Assembly: GCA_021186555.1 (NCBI GenBank)
Contig: JAJKFL010000004.1
Coordinates: 19,434,406 to 19,498,405 of the forward strand
From: Reticulitermes speratus
Taxonomy: Eukaryota > Arthropoda > Insecta > Blattodea > Rhinotermitidae
DNA length: 64,000 nt
Reading direction: 5' to 3'
Shown here: positions 1 to 11,539 of the stretch, piece after piece
Position numbering within the stretch: the stretch's first letter is position 1
How the letters are laid out: each line of letters starts with the position of its first letter
Notes under the pieces: generated by a model
Databases searched by the model: none
What the model saw: the letters and a program-made list of their open reading frames with translations, nothing else
Told to the model about the DNA's origin: nothing
Translations under genes and position numbers: made by a program

Positions 1-2330
1 GAACTTTAGTTTTTTAATTAAAAACTGTAGACCTGATTATAATACAGCATCGTGACAACTGGCGTGTTGTTAGTATTATGGGTATGATGAATGTAGAACT
101 GTATAATACGGGTCACGGGTGTGTCGTCGTTACTCGGAGAATTTTTAATGATTTCCTTTCTTTCTACATTTTAAATGGCGTTTATAAGAAAGACCTTTGT
201 AATAGGAGTTCTTCTTCGTTTATCCTCCTCTTGTGCTATTAAGACATCTCTCTTTTCTTGAGAAAACAAGATTAAAATCGTATATTTGTCATTTATGTCT
301 ATTTTAACTTCTTCATTGGACGAGAAGAGGACGAAAGCAGCATGCCTCAATACAAGTCTGTCAATATAGTTTTCCTGAAATTAGAAACATTTGAATTAAA
401 ATACATTGACTACCATCCTATTTACAGATTGACGTTTTCCCCATATAGATAATATAAAGCCTACGTATCTTAAAATGATTGCGTCTGCCATGTTACGGTT
501 GTTGGAGTGAATTGTTTGCTTTTATAGGAATCAGAATGCTGTTTGTACAGGATGAACGTCCCCTGCCTTTTGAATGTAAGTGTCTTTTTTAGTGAACCTG
601 CAGAAAGATGAATGCCATCTCTATGTCAACCCAACTTTCTTTAGATTAATCTCACCACGTTCAGTTATGCAAAATAGACCAACGTATAATATGGCTGTGA
701 GCCAAGTCAGCTTCCTTCGCAAATAGGCTCATTACACACACACAAACTTTCAGCTGAATGAAGAATAAATTGTTCTCATATCCTTCCTCCTGTCAGGTCT
801 TGATAGCTGCCTGACGTTATAATGTAACAGACGTAGTAGGCACCACCTTTTGCTTAGTCTCCCCCTTCCGCCCTCTCGGCCTCCCATCCTTCCTGCTACA
901 GTAGCAGTAAGTGAAGCTGTCACGCGTTTAATGTTTTCTACTCGGTACGGAACCAACTTTCATCACACTGTATGGTATGGGTGTCCAAAATTCGCTATCG
1001 CTGGATATCCTGCCTGAGGAGTTTACACGCCTACTTTAATCTGTTGTAGAAAAGCAGGTCAAAAGAAGGGCGAACCTTGTGCTCCAGCCAAAACTATCTT
1101 TTCATGATATGTTATTACACCATAATAAAAACAACAAAAACGTTCTTTACGTAGACGACATTAAAGATATGTATCTAAATATAAGCTATAATAATGTTGT
1201 ACGGAGCAAGCCTGCTGCTGCGCACATGGACCGTGGCAGGGTCCAGTCTGGCACGAGCAAGGCCTCGATATTTTCCCATGACCAGGTTTTACTACATGCA
1301 TTCATTATTTCATTTGGGCGAACAAAATTTTAATGTGTTTTGCCTGAACGTGTGTGCATGTGTATTCAAATCTCTGCAAAATATCTGGGATGTTTGAAGC
1401 CAGATTTGTAAATTCGGAGTTGTCTTAACACAGTGATACTGATAACAAAACCTCGGAGTTCTGACTCTTTTGTTGACCATGTAGTTGGGACTGTCGATTT
1501 CACACAGGCATAGTTGTGGGGACATTTTTGAAGGGAAAGATGTCAGAGCGACATTGTCTTCAGCATGCCTGTGAATCTTTTGATGATGGCGTTTTTTCTT
1601 TTGTGTAATGTCCATGAGGTCTGTGGATATGACATTTTCTACACGTTTTCTGCTGACTGCTTGACGTAAGAAGCTACCAATGCTTTGCTTTTGCATCATT
1701 GGTGTAGTATCTGTGGAACCATTTCGCTGCCCACATATTTTTTTTTTAATTATTGCTCATTCACAAACGTGGAACTTTAATTTCAAATATTAATCTAACT
1801 TTATAGTGCGTAAAGAAAATATAATTATGAAACTACACTCCCCCTTCTTATTCAGGATTTTCATTTCGATTTTCGGTCCGGATACCGGCTATTGTAACAG
1901 GCTTTGTGCTAAAAAAAAGTAATTAAATAACTTATTTTTAGGTGGTCAGGAAGTGTCTTCTTTGTATGACCCTCAGAAGTCCCAGTGTTCATAGAAACCC
2001 ACGATTGGCCCTTACTCCAAGTCGGTTGTCTTCGTACTCTATTTACCTGACATCAATTTTAATAGCCCTTCAATTTTGTTCGGCCTCTCAAGAAACCTTG
2101 TCAAAAGTAATAACTCTTACGTTTGTTTTCGGGAGGTGTACGATTAGAATGTAGGCCTATATATCGGAACACCGACTACATTGGCTAGTGGCGTCCGTGG
2201 TTTTTCGTAGTTTCTCCAGAAAACTGCATGTAGCTCCTCTAATTAGGACACTACAGCTTCCTTCAACAGGCTTCCCATTTCATTGATTTCCAAACCATCT
2301 GACGCTGTATGGTATGAGGTATCGTCAGGA
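1..2330. other. Unique AT-rich DNA, no gene recognised
   Basis: I see no recognisable exon, RNA gene or transposon here. The longest open frame is about 129 codons on the minus strand near 1310-1699; its residue make-up does not resemble any family I know and I treat it as chance. Confidence 0.6.
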
Positions 2331-2337
2331 ATGAATG

Positions 2338-2383
2338 CATAAATAAATAAATAAATAAATAAGTGAATAAATAAGTTAATGTT
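2338..2383. repeat. (AATA)n microsatellite
   Basis: Short run of AATA units, with later units altered to AGTG and AAGT. No flanking repeat could be identified, so it may be an ordinary slippage tract. Confidence 0.8.
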
Positions 2384-4232
2384 TCGCCCAGCTCATTTTT
2401 ATTTAATTATCCCAGCTTAAATGTCATTTTTATATTCCTTTATTGCACGTGGGTGTTGCGAGAACGTGGCGTTTTGTATTATTTCGCAACATATAATGTA
2501 AATCTGCTAAGCTTTTTTAAACGCAAAGTCTTAATATTGCTGTTCCTTTAAGACGTCTTGATAGATACACTTATTCCAATTTTTACACACAGTTTTTATC
2601 ATTTATGACGTACGAGACTTGGATATGTACTTTAAAAACTTATAGATTGGACACCCCTTCTATGCAATTTCATGGTCTATAACAGAACTTTGAAATGAGG
2701 ACCGGCTGTCGTTTCAGGCGATGTTTGGAATAACCTTTAAGTTTATAGACCCGTATGCATATACTTATTATAGTTCTTAAAAATAGCTCCTTGAAGTAAC
2801 TTTTCTTCCCGTAGGAGTAGAAAACGCTAGAATACCGTTACACATAGGCATTATATATGCATTAAAATACATGTTAGGGTTGCAACCCTAACCTTTGAGG
2901 GGATAAGACAAAATGTGAAACAATGAGACCTCGACTGAGAAAAGACTCTAGTGGTGGGAATGAGAAACCACTTATGACCTAGAGGCAAGGTATGGCAAAT
3001 TACGGGACATATTTTATTTCTGACAAAAATATCAAGTCCTTGCAGAAAGTTCAGGTCCTCGTCTAACGTAGAGCAAGGTTTGAAGATCAGAATCCTATAA
3101 TAAAGTTTGGTTGGGAAGCTGAAAATGAAGAGGCCACTTGTTTTATATGAAAGGATAATATCAGTTAAAATATATCCTGGACTGGATTAAATTAGCTCCT
3201 TGTGTGGATTAGATGAAGGACTGTAGTGAGTATGACGATAACGGAATTTATTGTTACAAAAACCGTAGGGCAGACTGTCTTTATGTGCTGAGACATTATT
3301 ATTAGCTTCTCTGACCTGTTCCTTGAAAGTTCACCTAGTGACTATAACGTAGTTACTATTACAGTCCTCATTCCTGTTATTGTAGCCCGCTGTAAAGAGA
3401 ATGGGATGTAAGGTGCAATGTGCATCTGTTGAAAGATGTTCCAGTTTAATATCATTATCGCCTGCATTCACGCTGCCACTTTGGTCGCGTGAACGAGGCT
3501 CTCAGGGCCGAGCCGTAGAAGTGTAATACAATTATTATAATCACTGCGTATGTAGTGGATTCAGTTCCAGTGCCTTCCATAAGTTCATATATGTCTATTC
3601 GTGGCAACTTACATAATTACATCAAATGAGGAAATATCACTACCAAGAAATAGATTAAATTTACGCTTGGGTTTATGAATTGTATTTGAAATAATTCATT
3701 TTCGGGCCTTGCACTATTTGCAATTCAAACAAATGTTATGCTGTCATAGTACACTTAACTTTAATTTGTCGTATTAATTTACATTACAGTTTGCTCCTAC
3801 GTGTTTTACCTCTTAAGGAGTGAGGAGTGATACACGGCAGCTAGCACAATACGCGTAATCATCACATTCTACAGCATTAAAGTCAAAATGTTGGCCTCTG
3901 TTTAACCGTTCTCGTTTAAGACTTTTAATATAAATTTTAACATGATCTGCTATTATCTGTATTTCATCAGGTATGAAAGTTTAAATTCTGTAATATTTAT
4001 ATTTTAAAACTTTTAGTTAGGTCCAGTCGTGTTGGTGTTACTCGTATTAAATATTCCCCTTGATAACGATCGCTTTCTCGAAACATTCATGAGGAAGCCG
4101 TAATATAAATACTACGTGTTACAGTTTTATAGCACATTAACCCATTGTTACCGTGTTCTTCAGTAAATAAAACCAACCGGTCACGCTATATTTCTTGATA
4201 CTACAAATTACAATTAAGTTTATTGTGATATT
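2384..4232. other. Unique AT-rich DNA with one 20-bp palindrome
   Basis: No gene or transposon is recognised. A perfect 20-bp palindrome, GTTAGGGTTGCAACCCTAAC, lies at 2873-2892; each half contains one copy of a TTAGGG-like motif. Confidence 0.6.
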
Positions 4233-4489
4233 GCCGATTCCGGTGGCCGTACAGTCTAAGGCGTAGGTATACGGTCTCTTGATTGCTGGGATCATGTGTT
4301 CGAATCTCGCTGAGGGCATGAATGTTCATCTCTTGTGTTTCTTGTGTGCTATGTAGGTAGCAGCCTCTACGACGGGCTGATCACTTTTTCAGAGGATTCT
4401 TACAGTGTGTGTGTGTGTGTCTCATTGTGTGTGATATAGAAACCTCAAAACAAGGCGGTCTACGCCCTGTTTGGGCTGTTGCGCCAGTT
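4233..4489 (+). mobile_element. tRNA-derived SINE, family S1
   Basis: The element has a tRNA-like head with a GCCGAT..CGGTGGCCG start and a box-B-like GTTCGAATCTC. It is followed by a body with the family's fixed words (CTCTTGTGT, GACGGGCTGATCA, AGAAACCTCAAAA). The same order is seen in the copies at 12.55, 39.26, 48.70 and 56.84 kb. This copy is diverged and contains a (GT)n run near 4405. Transcription would be by RNA polymerase III and movement by a LINE; both are family knowledge. No clear target duplication was found. Confidence 0.85.
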
Positions 4490-4810
4490 GGTTTGATTTG
4501 ATTTACTCTTCTCCATATATTAGGGTGGTCAGGCCAAGGAGGTTTAGATGTACGAGACGTGTAGCACACGTGGAATGATTAATGATTGATGAATTGGAAA
4601 CGGTGTGGAAAGAGTGGTGGTGACGTAATTCGGGGTACAATTGCAGCAGTTTCCTGAAGGAACTGGGGAAAACCACAGAAGATTTCATTCAGGATAGTCA
4701 GTGTCCTGGTCGGAGTTGGAACCGAGCACTGCCCGAATACAAGTATGAAGCATTACAGATTGCGATATTTGGCTGGATGTGAAAGTTATTGTTTTAACAA
4801 TCCGTTCGGA

Positions 4811-5337
4811 TTGTTGGTTTGGGGATGAGGGGCTTAATGTAAGGTTGGTAGCGTAGTCCGTACATTGTTGGTTTGGGGATGAGGGGCTTAATGTAAGTTT
4901 GGTAGCGTAGTCCGTATATTGTTGGTTTGGGGATGAGGGGCTTAATGTAAGGTTGATAGCGTAGTCCATATATTGTTGGTTTGGGGATGAGGGGCTTAAT
5001 GTAAGGTTGGTAGCGTAGCCCGACATGTTGGTTGGGATGAGGCTTATGTAAGTGGTAGTAGTCTATATTGTTGGTTTGGGATGAGGGGCTTAATGTAAGG
5101 TTGGTAGCGTAGCCCGTATATTGTTGGTTTGGGGATGAGGGGCTTAATGTAAGGTTGGTAGCGTAGTCCGTATATTGTTGGTTTGGGGATGAGGGGCTTA
5201 ATGTAAGGTTGGTAGCGTAGTTCATATATTGTTGGTTTGGGGATGAGGGGCTTAATGTAAGGTTGGTAGCGTAATCCGTATATTGTTGGTTTGGGGATGA
5301 GGGGCTTAATGTAAGGTTGGTATCGTAGTTGTATATT
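4811..5337. repeat. 54-bp minisatellite, 10 units
   Basis: Units begin at 4811, 4865, 4919, 4973, about 5027, 5068, 5121, 5175, 5229 and 5283. Most are exactly 54 bp, of the form TTGTTGGTTTGGGGATGAGG followed by GGCTTAATGTAAGGTTGGTA and GCGTAGTCCGTATA. Because 54 is divisible by three, the minus strand stays open and would give an 18-residue repeat (YTDYATNLTLSPSSPNQQ). The fifth unit is about 41 bp, with many single bases missing. One later unit lacks one G. No start, splice or expression signal supports a protein. Confidence 0.95.
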
Positions 5338-5339
5338 CT

Positions 5340-6441
5340 TAGACTTTAGTTTTAACGGATTGTTTTTAGTCCAGCAAAAGTGACGCTAAACAGCAGAAGA
5401 AAACTAACGATAGGGGAAAGTTATCTCAGAACTTAGGAGAGGAATCCGGCTTTAATACTGCAAGGGAAAGTTCTGAAAGATTATAATTTGAAATCGTGTT
5501 AGAAATGGAAATCGTATCATAACACGTACGCTCCGGAACCTGAAAGATTAATAAGTTTGGGTAAGAAGGAGAATGAACTGCACTTAACCGGTATGTAAAT
5601 GGTGTGAAATGCGTGAGGAGTGTACTGCATTACGTACACACAACAGTTGCGCTTTGTGCCTCATAAGATGCCCAACATGAAGAAAAGTTATGACGTCATG
5701 CACACCGGGGAGCAATTGCTCTTCACCATTTCTTCACATCACATACCTAAACCGCCCTCCTTTCTGCTTCCTTCGAGGAACTGTGGGCCATAAATATTGG
5801 AGCAGTAGACGACCACACGTGCTAGCTTCTCTCTACGTGTATTTTTAGAAATTCTTATTTACTGGAGTCTTGCTGTGTGTTACTGTTTACCTTTTTAAAT
5901 GCGTTTTATAACTGACTGTTGAGCTGTTATTGACTTTGTAATGTACTCTTGTGTCCGACGGATGAGTTTTGTGTTTAAAATTAGCCGCTACACTGATTTT
6001 ACACAGATATATGGTTGGAAGTCTGATATCTGGTTGGCCAGGCCAATCCTACACTTCAGGCATAATATCTGAGTTGAGTCGAGTCGAGTAGAATCGAGTT
6101 TGACGTAATAATATGCTGCAAAGACAGATACATTTGTTGTGCATAAAACTCGTGTATGCCGATGTCACACTACAAGTTTCGAGCGAAGTCGACAGAAGCT
6201 GCAGGTCTGCATTGGCACCGTGTTAGTGTCAGACTCGATTCGGTTAGTGTTCCCGCATGCTTAGGGGGCACTGGAGCATTGTAGTTTTGTGATTGGTAGG
6301 GAAACCTACAGTTCTCAAAGAAAAGAGTGCGCACCATTGCTACTTTCGTTCAACACTAATCGAACATGAACTGACTTTGAATTGAACACGGAGGAGGAAA
6401 CAGCCTCTTATATCATCCAAGCTCATGACGCTATGGCACAC
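5340..6441. other. Unique DNA, no gene recognised
   Basis: Nothing recognisable beyond short GAGTC-type simple repeats near 6073-6100. Confidence 0.6.
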
Positions 6442-6449
6442 GCAATCAT

Positions 6450-6722
6450 TTTGTTTTTGTGGTGAAGAGCCCCGCAGCAGATGCTACGGACGCACCGCAG
6501 CCTTGCTGCTTATTGTGCAACCCTGTCATGAAGATGAAGAGAAAGATGATCAGCTTTTTTTTTTTTTTTACTTTTTCAAGTAATGCAGCGCCGGTGGAAT
6601 GAAGTTGACAGGGGAAAACCGAAGTACTCGGGGGGAAAAACCTATCCCAGTGCCACTTTGTCCACCACAAATTCCACATGGACTGACACGGGATCGAACC
6701 CGGGCCTCCACGGTGCGAACAG
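6450..6722 (-). mobile_element. tRNA-derived SINE, family S4, 5'-truncated
   Basis: On the minus strand a box-B-like GGGTTCGATCCCG is followed by a body that also occurs at 40.17-40.38 kb (minus) and 59.68-59.80 kb (plus). On the plus strand the tail end reads TTTTTGTGGTGAAGAGCCCC. GCAATCAT at 6442-6449 and 6723-6730 is a plausible 8-bp target duplication. It would place the 5' break within the tRNA-like head. An internal poly-T run near 6556-6570 is an A-rich stretch on the element strand. Confidence 0.75.
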
Positions 6723-6789
6723 GCAATCATCATATCTAATGTGTTCGCCTCTTTTCCAGGTTTGTAGGGGAAGGTGAACGTTTCATATA

Positions 6790-7650
6790 GACTGCATTTG
6801 TTTTGCAACCAATTAAAATATACCCAGCCCTTGTTTTACGCCTTTTTACTTTAACTCCCCTTGCCAATATACAGCACTTCTTACTTTGTGCTCTCTCTTT
6901 TCGGTTTAACGCCTTTGGCTGACTGCGTTCTATTACGCTAACTCCTTATTTCTGATGGCAATATCATTTATCATTTACGCCTTTTTAATTTACGCCCACT
7001 TTTTCAGGAACGCAACTGCGGCGTGAATCAAGGAATGGGCGTAGTCTGGGTTTGCAACCGTTTAATTCATCGCCGATCGCTACGTGGCACCACCGTCGCA
7101 GACTGCAGAAACTAGTGATATCACGTGCTGCCACGCTCTCGGTACTTTTTTCTGTTTGGCGTATAGGAATACGTTAACATTTTTTAAGGTTTTCACAATT
7201 AGCGAAGAATTTTGTTATTTCAATAAAGTTTATGTTAAAAAAACGATGAGTCAAAACCGGCACCTTCTCTGACTGTTTATAAAATACGACTGTAATTTCC
7301 GCGCCAGTGTTAACTCATTTACTAGTATTCTAATGTTATTTGACAACAAACCCAAAGCAACGGAAGTCGCGTACCGTTGAATTGGATGGGAAAATATTCT
7401 ATGACTGGTTCACAGATAAGGATTTGAAAGGAGATAGTAGTGACCTATGCAAAAGTACTGTCTCAACATTACCTCCGAGACACTGGGGGAATCTTCAAAA
7501 CCTGAGTCGTTACTGCAGTATATTCGAGCCGGATCACTCTTGAATACGATTCTAGAGACTTGACGCTAAGTATTGACTACGGGTGTAAGATTTATTACAA
7601 TTAAAGAAAATAGCTGAACAGTTATGTCCTTAGTCTGCATGTGAAGCTAA
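6790..7650. other. Unique DNA, no gene recognised
   Basis: No element or exon is recognised. Open frames of 60-67 codons here show no family resemblance. Confidence 0.6.
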
Positions 7651-7654
7651 GGAA

Positions 7655-8134
7655 TGTAAACTAATAATACACTAGTTACTGCTCCATTTCTGTATTCCTT
7701 CCGCCAGTAAGAGACTGACATTATGTTATATATGTAAACTAATAATTACACTAGTTACTGCTCATTCTGTATTCCTTTCCGCCAGTAAGAGACTGACATT
7801 ATGTTTATATATTGTAAACTAATAATTACACTAGTTACTGCTCCATTTCTGTATTCCTTTCCGCCAGTAAGAGACTGACATTATATTTATATATTGAAAC
7901 TAATAATTACACTAGTTACTGCTCATTTCTGTATTCCTTTCCGCCAGTAAGAGACTGACATTATATTTATAATTGTAACTAATAATTACACTAGTTACTG
8001 CTCCATTTCTGTATTCCTTTCCGCCAGTAGAGACTGACATTATGTTTATAATTGTAAACTAATAATTACACTAGTTACTGCTCCATTTCTGTATTCCTTT
8101 CCGCCAGTAAGAGACTGACATTATGTTTATATAT
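7655..8134. repeat. ~80-bp tandem repeat, 6 units
   Basis: Six units start at CTAATAA, at 7661, 7739, 7819, 7900, 7979 and 8059. Each contains CACTAGTTACTGCTCCATTT, CTGTATTCCTTTCCGCCAGT and AAGAGACTGACATTATG. Spacing is 78 to 81 bp. Almost all differences between units are single-base losses in short homopolymers. The array ends abruptly at about 8134. Confidence 0.95.
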
Positions 8135-8135
8135 C

Positions 8136-9460
8136 CCGGTAAAGTCTTAAAGGCTTTGCCCCGGCACCGTGTTTCTTGCAGGATACATGCAAGCTGGTGA
8201 TCTGCCTTGGTAGAGAATTTCACCTGCTGTAGTGGTGTGCTAGTTATGACCGTCGTGAGTTGTTTTAGCGACGCTGTTTTTATTTATTCTACAAAAATAA
8301 AATAATTGCTTAGTGAAACATTTTGAAGGTAGAGTGGACATCGTAATTTCTTCTCGGAACGTTGTGTGACTAATACAAGTAGAGGGCAAAATAACATTAA
8401 AATACTGTTAAAAATAAGATATGCTGATGTTTATTGGATTCACACGACTCCGAATAGGGAAAAGAGGCACCCTCTTGTAAAGACAGCATGATCTGCAGGT
8501 GTTACGAATATGGAAAGGCTTTTCAGGAAATACTGTACTCCATGGGGCCAGCGAACGAGTTATTTGGCTTGAACGAGTGAGACAGTTTCATATTTCACTG
8601 GAATCACTCATTACCTTATTTTGAACTGAACCACGTCCATAAACCAGACACACAGAGTAATATGAACACAGCATTTCTCGGCAACATATTCAGCGTTGAA
8701 GCAAACCGCAGTACCCTTTAGCAGTTACAGATGCAAATTACATGCGTGCTGAATTAGGTACCCTTTTTGTGTTTGCGGTAGGCCTAAATGTCAGTTTTTT
8801 TTTTTTAAATTTAAAACTGTCGAGTTGCGAACACGGCGTTGCTAATTATAATAGTTTCCATCAATCCCTCCAGAGAGATGTGTGGATATTATCTTGATTA
8901 CGCTACGGCCGCTTCCTACCAAATCCTTTCAAATTCATCATTCACCAGTCATTCCGCATTTTTCACTGTCTAGTCTGCGATCCTGACAGTTCGTAAAATG
9001 TTCCACAGGAAAGAGGAATCCCAAAATTTGTTTGTTTCAATGACAAATTATAACAATCCAAAGTAATTATCTGACACTCTTTTAGCGTTATGGAAGAGGG
9101 TGAGGTAGTTTTTTCGAAAGGCTCCGACTATTGGAATTTAGTCTCAGAATCGTTCAGGGCTTCTGATTCACTGGAGGTAGAACAAATATTGAAAGTGGGT
9201 TCTCTTTTCATTTGCCGAAGCTTTGATCTTGCAAGCGTGTAATCTACTATATTGGTTTTGCCATCCTTTTCTTTGGGACTTGTTCATTTCATTGCTGTTA
9301 TTTTTCCTTCTTCGTCACTATGAATGCAGACCGGAGCTGTGTAAACCAAGATCGCTTCCTTGTCACATTAGGTTGCATCAGGGCTAGGCCGAATCTAGCA
9401 TGGCTGGTGCTGCTTGTAAATTTTACAGAACTCCACGATCAATATGTTTATTTAATTTTT
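8136..9460. other. Unique DNA, no gene recognised
   Basis: I see no exon, SINE or LINE signal. A poly-T tract lies near 8795. Confidence 0.55.
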
Positions 9461-9464
9461 AATT

Positions 9465-9838
9465 AATAAAGGATCGAGAAGATCAGTTGGACCGATCTTG
9501 TGAGAAATGAAAAATTACATGGAGTCAAGGAGGAGAGGAATATCCTACATACAAGAAAAAGGAGTGCTAACTCTATTGGTTACATCTTGCGTATAAACTG
9601 ACTTCTAAAACACGTTATTGAAGGAAAGAGAGAAGGAAGGATAGAAGTGACGGGAAGACGAGGGAGACAACGTAAGCAGCTACATGTCCGTAAGGAAAAG
9701 AACGGATACTGAAAATTGAAAGAGGCAGCACTAGATGGCACTCTGTGGAGAATTCGCTTTGGAAGAGGCTGTGGACCTTTCGTAAGACAAAATGCAGAAT
9801 GAATGAATGAATGAATAATTAATTAATTAATAGCCGAC
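9465..9838 (+). mobile_element. LINE 3' end, family LB (non-LTR C-terminus)
   Basis: Conceptual translation in shifting frames gives the C-terminal tail of a non-LTR retrotransposon protein, with pieces such as RSVGPIL, VKEERNILH, GVLTLLVTSC and WRIRFGRGCGP. It aligns base for base with the copy at 44.80-45.35 kb. The tail ends in (GAATGAAT)n and ATTA repeats, typical of LINE 3' ends. The copy is 5'-truncated, with several frame changes and stops. The clade is unresolved. Confidence 0.8.
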
Positions 9839-10014
9839 ATGTAAACAGCTGTTCTGGCTTTTCTTTGCAGCTGCAAGCTGACTTTATTGAGTTGGCCACT
9901 AATGTCAACAAGAAAAAGGTAAATTTATCTGCTAAACTTGAGCGCCAAGCTGATTATACCGCCTGCCGTTTTACAGTAAAGTTATACAACAACACAGTTA
10001 GTGTACATATAACG

Positions 10015-10525
10015 TAACATTGAGGCGAGTTTGCGTAACCATTGTTGCCGGGAAAAGGCAATAAGTATTACATATTCTGAGTGTGTGTCTGTATTCGTGC
10101 CTTAGTTATCCAGCATGCAAAGCGCATGCGCCATATTATATTGTCATCTGTGGCCTCTGTGGCTGTACCATATTTTCGATATTATCTCATAAGCGGCACG
10201 ATTTTCGGAATTTATTGGACATAAAATGTCTGTTTTGATTTTCTTTACAAATTCATGTGAAGTGTTTCTCATTCTAAGAATAATTCAGTGAGATATTATC
10301 ATAAATAGGTCTTAGTATAAAGTACCCGTTATTCTTGTCAGATTTTAATGCAACTTGAATTATCTCGGCAGATTTTCGAAGAATCTTCAAATATCAGCTT
10401 TCATGAAAATCCGTCCAGTGGGAGTCGAGACGTTGCATGCGGATGGAGGAAGAGACGGACAGACATGACGAAGTTAATAGTCGCTTTTCGCAAGTTTGTG
10501 GACCCTCTGATAGATAAATTATAAC
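10015..10525 (+). mobile_element. R1 repeat, near full-length copy
   Basis: This ~510-bp segment matches the reverse complement of 32,180-32,705 over its whole length. The central block, CCAGCATGCAAAGCGCATGC followed by CATATTATATTGTCATCTGT, is almost unchanged between the two. Later blocks are TCTAAGAATAATTCAG, CCGTCCAGTGGGAG and a GACGGACAGACATGACGAAG tail. Partial copies lie at 42.8, 47.4, 53.3 and 54.2 kb. I see no terminal inverted repeats and no long frame; the class is unknown. Confidence 0.85.
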
Positions 10526-10529
10526 GGGC

Positions 10530-11064
10530 TCTGTGCATGTAGTTTGTTGCTCTTGATTTTACCCGTATACTTGAAACATGAAAACGAAAATTCTCACAAT
10601 TATTGGTTTCGCAAATAGCTTACACCAATTAACCACGATACAGAAAGAATTAGTTGATGGCATTATGTTACCTTGAGGTGTAAGTTGGATGATGTATAGT
10701 ATTATATCGCCTATCACATTAATTCTTAATAAGACCAAACACATTATAGATGCATGTACTCATATTAGTGCCCATGCGCAGTCTGGCTTTGTTAACAATA
10801 ACTATTACGAGTAAATCAGGGTATATGAAGTCTTTGTATTCCAAATAATAGCGTGTCGAGTTGGGTTTTAAATTTCTAAGTATGCATAACTCTCACCCTA
10901 TTTTATTAGGACCGGGATATTTATTATCTAGTGTAATCGTGGAGTAATCGAATTTTATTGACCATTCTGGAGATTCTGACTTGAAATTATGCCAGATGAA
11001 ATCGTAGTTTTCCTTTTGGATATTTTAGAAAGGTTTTGTTGTTGAAAATTTGACTCTGTTATAA
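10530..11064. other. Unique DNA, no gene recognised
   Basis: AT-rich DNA with no recognised feature. Confidence 0.6.
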
Positions 11065-11065
11065 T

Positions 11066-11340
11066 GCGGGCTACTGAACAAGTTGGCCCAAGCGGCACTG
11101 CCTCTGATTTGTATTCGGAAGTTTCCCGGTTCGAGTCTCGGCCAGCTTTATCAATTAATATCTCTGAGGTTTTCCTTGGTTCTCCCCTATTCTTCCAGGC
11201 AAATGAAGTGACTGCACCTTACTTAGGCCATGACAGTTTCCTTCCACATCCTTTCCAATTCGTTGTTCACTGGCGATCCTACTATTCAGTGCCATGTAGT
11301 CTGAACCACTGACGGCGTCGTTAAATAAGCCAAAAATAAT
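11066..11340 (+). mobile_element. tRNA-derived SINE, family S2
   Basis: The tRNA-like head contains box-B-like GGTTCGAGTCTCG. The body includes GAGGTTTTCCTTGGTTCTCC and CTTACTTAGGCCATGACAGT. The 3' end is GGCGTCGTTAAATAAGCC with an A-rich AAAAATAA tail. The copy at 30.64-30.88 kb shares the same order and the same GTCGTTAAATAAAC end. Confidence 0.85.
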
Positions 11341-11389
11341 TGCGATATATGATGCCTGATAAAGCACGAAGACAATATAAGGCTTGCGA

Positions 11390-11535
11390 GATTTCTGGCT
11401 TCCTTCGCGGTGTATTTAAAATCTTCCCTCTTATGGGATTTTGCGCTGCGTAGGTTGGTAGTAGCTAACCAACTACCAACCTATGACGCGCGACATCACG
11501 GAAGAGGGAAGACCTCAGTGCAAGGCTGCTTGATG
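11390..11535. mobile_element. Stem-only foldback element
   Basis: A long inverted repeat with almost no loop: GGGATTTTGCGCTGCGTAGG plus TTGGTAGT faces ACTACCAACC plus TATGACGCG. Outer arms ATCTTCCCTCTT and GAAGAGGGAAGAC also pair. The left outer flank (GGCTTCCTTCGCGGTG) matches the reverse complement of the outer end of the foldbacks at 25.3, 39.7 and 50.1 kb. The inner part that carries their hammerhead-like motif is missing, so this is an internally deleted relative. Confidence 0.75.
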
Positions 11536-11539
11536 TGAA

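Noticed and set aside
7655-8134. CRISPR-like array
   Set aside because: The ~80-bp units are contiguous tandem repeats without unique spacers, and the context is eukaryotic.
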